Assembly (NCBI GenBank): GCA_015243575.1
Contig: CP042469.1
Coordinates: 62,001-126,000 of the forward strand
Reading direction: 5' to 3'
DNA from: Clostridiales bacterium
GTDB lineage: Bacteria > Bacillota > Clostridia > Peptostreptococcales > Anaerovoracaceae
DNA: 64,000 nucleotides
The notes under the pieces: generated by a model
What the model saw: the letters and a program-made list of their open reading frames with translations, nothing else
What the model was told of the DNA's origin: nothing
Databases searched by the model: none
Translations under genes and position numbers: made by a program
Part shown: positions 61,830 to 64,000 of the stretch, piece by piece
How positions within the stretch are numbered: the stretch's first letter is position 1
Layout: the number at the start of each line of letters is the position of its first letter

Positions 61830-63512
61830 CTAATTATTTGAAGTGTATTTTTTGATCTTCTGATAAGCCTGAGATTGGCTTATACCCAATTCTTTTGCAA
61901 TTTTATAAGAACTTCTCAGATCATTATATTTTTCTAAAATGATTCGCCTTTCTTCTGCTTCAAGGAGTTCCTTTAGTGTGGGTTGTTTCTGAAAGGATGC
62001 CGCTTCATTTTCGGTGTAAGCGACTGCCTTTGCGATGGAACCGACTCCCTTTTCAGTTGAATCATCTTCCTTTTGAGTTTGTTTTGCAATATGGGTGAGA
62101 ACATTATCAGGCAAATCCTCCACTCCCAGAACGGAACTTCCGGAGGTAACAAAAAGTCGCTCCATTAGATTTTCTAGCTCCCGTATATTTCCCGGCCAAC
62201 TGTAATTGACCAGCGTTGTTAAAAGCTCGATTGAGATTCGCTTATTCTCTTGATATTTTTCGGTGTATCGGGCCAGGAAGAAATGGATCAAGGAAAATAT
62301 ATCATCCTTCCGATTGCGCAGCGGAGGAATCTCAATGGGAACCACGTTGAGACGGTAAAACAGATCTTCCCTGAATTTACCTTCACTGATCAGCTTGCCT
62401 AGGTCTTTGTTTGTTGCTGCAATCAGTCTAAAATTGATCTTCCTTGGTATTGTCTCGCCCACACGAATCACAGCCTTTTCCTGAATAACATTTAAAAGTT
62501 TTGCCTGCATGTGCATTGGAAGATCTCCGATTTCATTGAGCAGGATGGTTCCGCCGTTAGCGGCCTCAAAATATCCGGCCTTGCCGTCACCCTTGGCGCC
62601 GGTAAAGGCTCCTTTTCCATATCCGAAAAATTCAGATTCTGCAAGGCTCTCAGGCAGAGCACAGCAGTTGACATTGACCAAACGACCACGGGAGAAGCTT
62701 GATCTGGCATGGATAAAATTAGCCCAAAAATCCTTGCCCACGCCGGTTTCGCCTTGCAGCAGAACATTCGCGTCACTTTGGGCTGCTTTCACCGCAAGAG
62801 CCATGACTCGTTCCATTTCAACGCTTTTTGTAACAAGCTCATGGATAATATTATCCTGGCTGATAATTTCAAATGTATTGACATTGATATACTGATTGGC
62901 AAGGGCTTCTTTTTCACCAACCAGCGCAAAATCTTTTTTTACGGATTCAATTTCTCCTTTGATGGTTTCAACAAGTTTCCGATTCATTTCCAATTTAAAA
63001 TCGCTGTAATCGAAATCGATGCCCAGAACACCCATGAGGAGGTCTTTCGTATCCTTTCGTGCGCTGTAAACAGGAACGCTGTAAGTGATCACTTCTTTGA
63101 GCAGATAGGGATCATAATATGCCCGGGTAAACCCGCCTTCTTTTACACGTATGGATTCAAAGTACCACCATTTCAGGAAAGAGTTTTCCTGGGTAAAGTC
63201 TCTGATATAAGACATATTGTGTTCGCAGATCTCCCATTTACCTACATTTTCAATACATACGCCTGCCCCAAGTTCGTCAGAACCAAGCTGCGGCGTCGCT
63301 TCAGGGGTAAACTGGAAATAGATCTGAGAGATCAGCTCCTCTGAACAAGCCGTTTGATAAAGCAAAGATTTGAGCCAGTCACTCTGAAGCTCATAAATAT
63401 AGTGCCGGTCTTCCCGGATGCGAATCATATCAACTTCACCCGAGAGCTTCTCCCGGATTGATTTCGCAATATTGGATACGCGAATCCCAAACGGAATTTC
63501 TTCTTTCAACAT
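61830..63512 (-). CDS. Sigma-54-dependent transcriptional activator
   Basis: A 560-aa enhancer-binding protein. Residues ~1-215 form a sensor with a Cache-like pocket (ITYSVPVYSARKDTKDLLMGVLGIDFDY). The AAA+ domain (~220-460) shows Walker A GETGVGKD, the sigma-54 contact loop GAFTGAK and Walker B-like GGTILLNEIGDLP, where N replaces the usual D of DE. A Fis-type helix-turn-helix ends it (~525-555; SSYKIAKELGISQSQAYQKIKKY). It lies divergent from an amidohydrolase gene that has a GG-N10-GC promoter, its probable target. AGAGGTG precedes the ATG. Confidence 0.9.
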   Translation of the reverse strand: MLKEEIPFGIRVSNIAKSIREKLSGEVDMIRIREDRHYIYELQSDWLKSLLYQTACSEELISQIYFQFTPEATPQLGSDELGAGVCIENVGKWEICEHNMSYIRDFTQENSFLKWWYFESIRVKEGGFTRAYYDPYLLKEVITYSVPVYSARKDTKDLLMGVLGIDFDYSDFKLEMNRKLVETIKGEIESVKKDFALVGEKEALANQYINVNTFEIISQDNIIHELVTKSVEMERVMALAVKAAQSDANVLLQGETGVGKDFWANFIHARSSFSRGRLVNVNCCALPESLAESEFFGYGKGAFTGAKGDGKAGYFEAANGGTILLNEIGDLPMHMQAKLLNVIQEKAVIRVGETIPRKINFRLIAATNKDLGKLISEGKFREDLFYRLNVVPIEIPPLRNRKDDIFSLIHFFLARYTEKYQENKRISIELLTTLVNYSWPGNIRELENLMERLFVTSGSSVLGVEDLPDNVLTHIAKQTQKEDDSTEKGVGSIAKAVAYTENEAASFQKQPTLKELLEAEERRIILEKYNDLRSSYKIAKELGISQSQAYQKIKKYTSNN

Positions 63513-63646
63513 GGAGCACCTCTATAACAAAGCGGGAATTAGCGAAAGACCAATGGCCTTCCACTTTATCTGGCAAATAAATCAGATTGATACGCAAATC
63601 ATATCAGACTTTGAAAAACCAGTCAAATATTTCGCTGATCGATGAC

Positions 63647-63664
63647 TTGGTATAAAATTTGCTA
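63647..63664 (+). promoter_or_regulatory. Sigma-54 (-24/-12) promoter of the amidohydrolase gene
   Basis: TTGGTATAAAATTTGCTA holds GG at 63649-63650 and GC at 63661-63662 with exactly 10 bp between, the spacing required by sigma-54 (consensus TTGGCAC-N5-TTGCA). It lies 52 bp before the amidohydrolase start and downstream of the divergent activator gene, so the activator is expected to drive it. Confidence 0.75.
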
Positions 63665-63715
63665 TTAAATTAGGAAGGACAATTGGAAATTAGCATCAAC
63701 CATGAAGGAGATATT

Positions 63716-64000
63716 ATGGGGATCAAAGCAGACACAATATTTTATAATGGCAAGATCTATTCGATGGACTCATCTTCCCATGTTTTTTCAGCAATGGCGG
63801 TAAAAAATGGAACGATACTTGCGCTTTCAGAGAAGGAAAATGAGAGTATTTTGATGGACGATTACTCTCAGGAGGGGCATACTGTCTTGAAAGACCTGAA
63901 TAACGGAATTGTACTGCCAGGGCTTTCGGATACCCATGTTCATGCCCCGGGGCTTGCATACGATATGCTATTCAACGTAAACCTCTATCAGGCGCTTTCA
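63716..64000 (+). CDS. Amidohydrolase (YtcJ-like), N-terminal part
   Basis: The first 95 residues of a metal-dependent amidohydrolase, cut by the window end. MGIKADTIFYNGKIYSMD, VAKNGTILALS-like (here AVKNGTILALSEKEN) and GIVLPGLSDTHVHAPG are the usual N-terminal composite-domain strands and the HxH metal motif (HVH). The ATG follows AAGGAG. Its sigma-54 promoter and the neighbouring activator suggest that it is induced for use of an amide or ester compound. The substrate is not visible in this part. Confidence 0.85.
   Translation, partial: MGIKADTIFYNGKIYSMDSSSHVFSAMAVKNGTILALSEKENESILMDDYSQEGHTVLKDLNNGIVLPGLSDTHVHAPGLAYDMLFNVNLYQALS

Overview
The window reads as a chromosome segment of an anaerobic, low-to-mid G+C, Gram-positive clostridial bacterium. 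The evidence is oxygen-sensitive enzymes (pyruvate formate-lyase and its activase, radical SAM and multi-cluster ferredoxin proteins), butyrate kinase, SLH-anchored surface proteins, cohesin/dockerin glycosidases, strong AGGAGG-type ribosome binding sites and many rho-independent hairpins. A species cannot be named from the sequence alone. No rRNA, tRNA, CRISPR array or transposase was recognised.

0-7 kb: the tail of a DHA2 drug exporter, a class I fructose-bisphosphate aldolase, an MFS exporter with a MerR regulator, and a run of small regulator/redox pairs (HxlR with a flavodoxin-fold quinone reductase; TetR with an EFR1 flavodoxin-ferredoxin). 7-12 kb: an acyl-metabolism cluster (TetR // CocE hydrolase, divergent ACP, AcpS, phosphate acyltransferase, butyrate kinase), interrupted by a tandem repeat. 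12-23.3 kb: a PucR-type regulator divergent from a cytosolic redox and transport cluster. This holds an FMN reductase, a NuoG-N/GltD fusion, a NuoF-C-like ferredoxin, a fumarate-reductase-like flavoprotein, two OFA-type MFS carriers and a cysteine-rich dicluster protein. It probably imports and reduces an organic acid or related acceptor.

23-28.6 kb: a decaying stretch with an internally deleted MATE exporter and a truncated response regulator, among a methyltransferase/Rrf2 pair, an SPL-type radical SAM protein and two lipoproteins, one of which is a propeller-rhodanese fusion.

28.6-45.3 kb is the most remarkable part. It is a co-oriented cluster of very large secreted proteins: a GH3 beta-xylosidase-like enzyme of 2020 aa, two GH10 xylanases of 1420 and 915 aa, and a non-catalytic binding protein of 617 aa. 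Each of the four ends in cohesin - FIVAR repeat(s) - dockerin. Among them sits a short cohesin-SLH protein suited to be the cell-wall anchor. Because every component carries both halves of the cohesin/dockerin pair, the set looks like a self-assembling, scaffoldin-less xylanosome tethered to the S-layer. A structured, inverted-repeat-rich region lies upstream, and matching stem-loops separate the genes.

45-64 kb: HxlR and isochorismatase-family genes, an MFS/MBL pair, a collagen-like (BclA-type) surface protein with an 18-bp minisatellite and a propeller-like partner, a Crp/Fnr - pflA - pflB fermentation locus, an XRE-peptide deformylase operon, a large SLH-anchored cyanophycinase-like protein, and a sigma-54 activator divergent from an amidohydrolase that has a -24/-12 promoter. 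The window ends inside the amidohydrolase.
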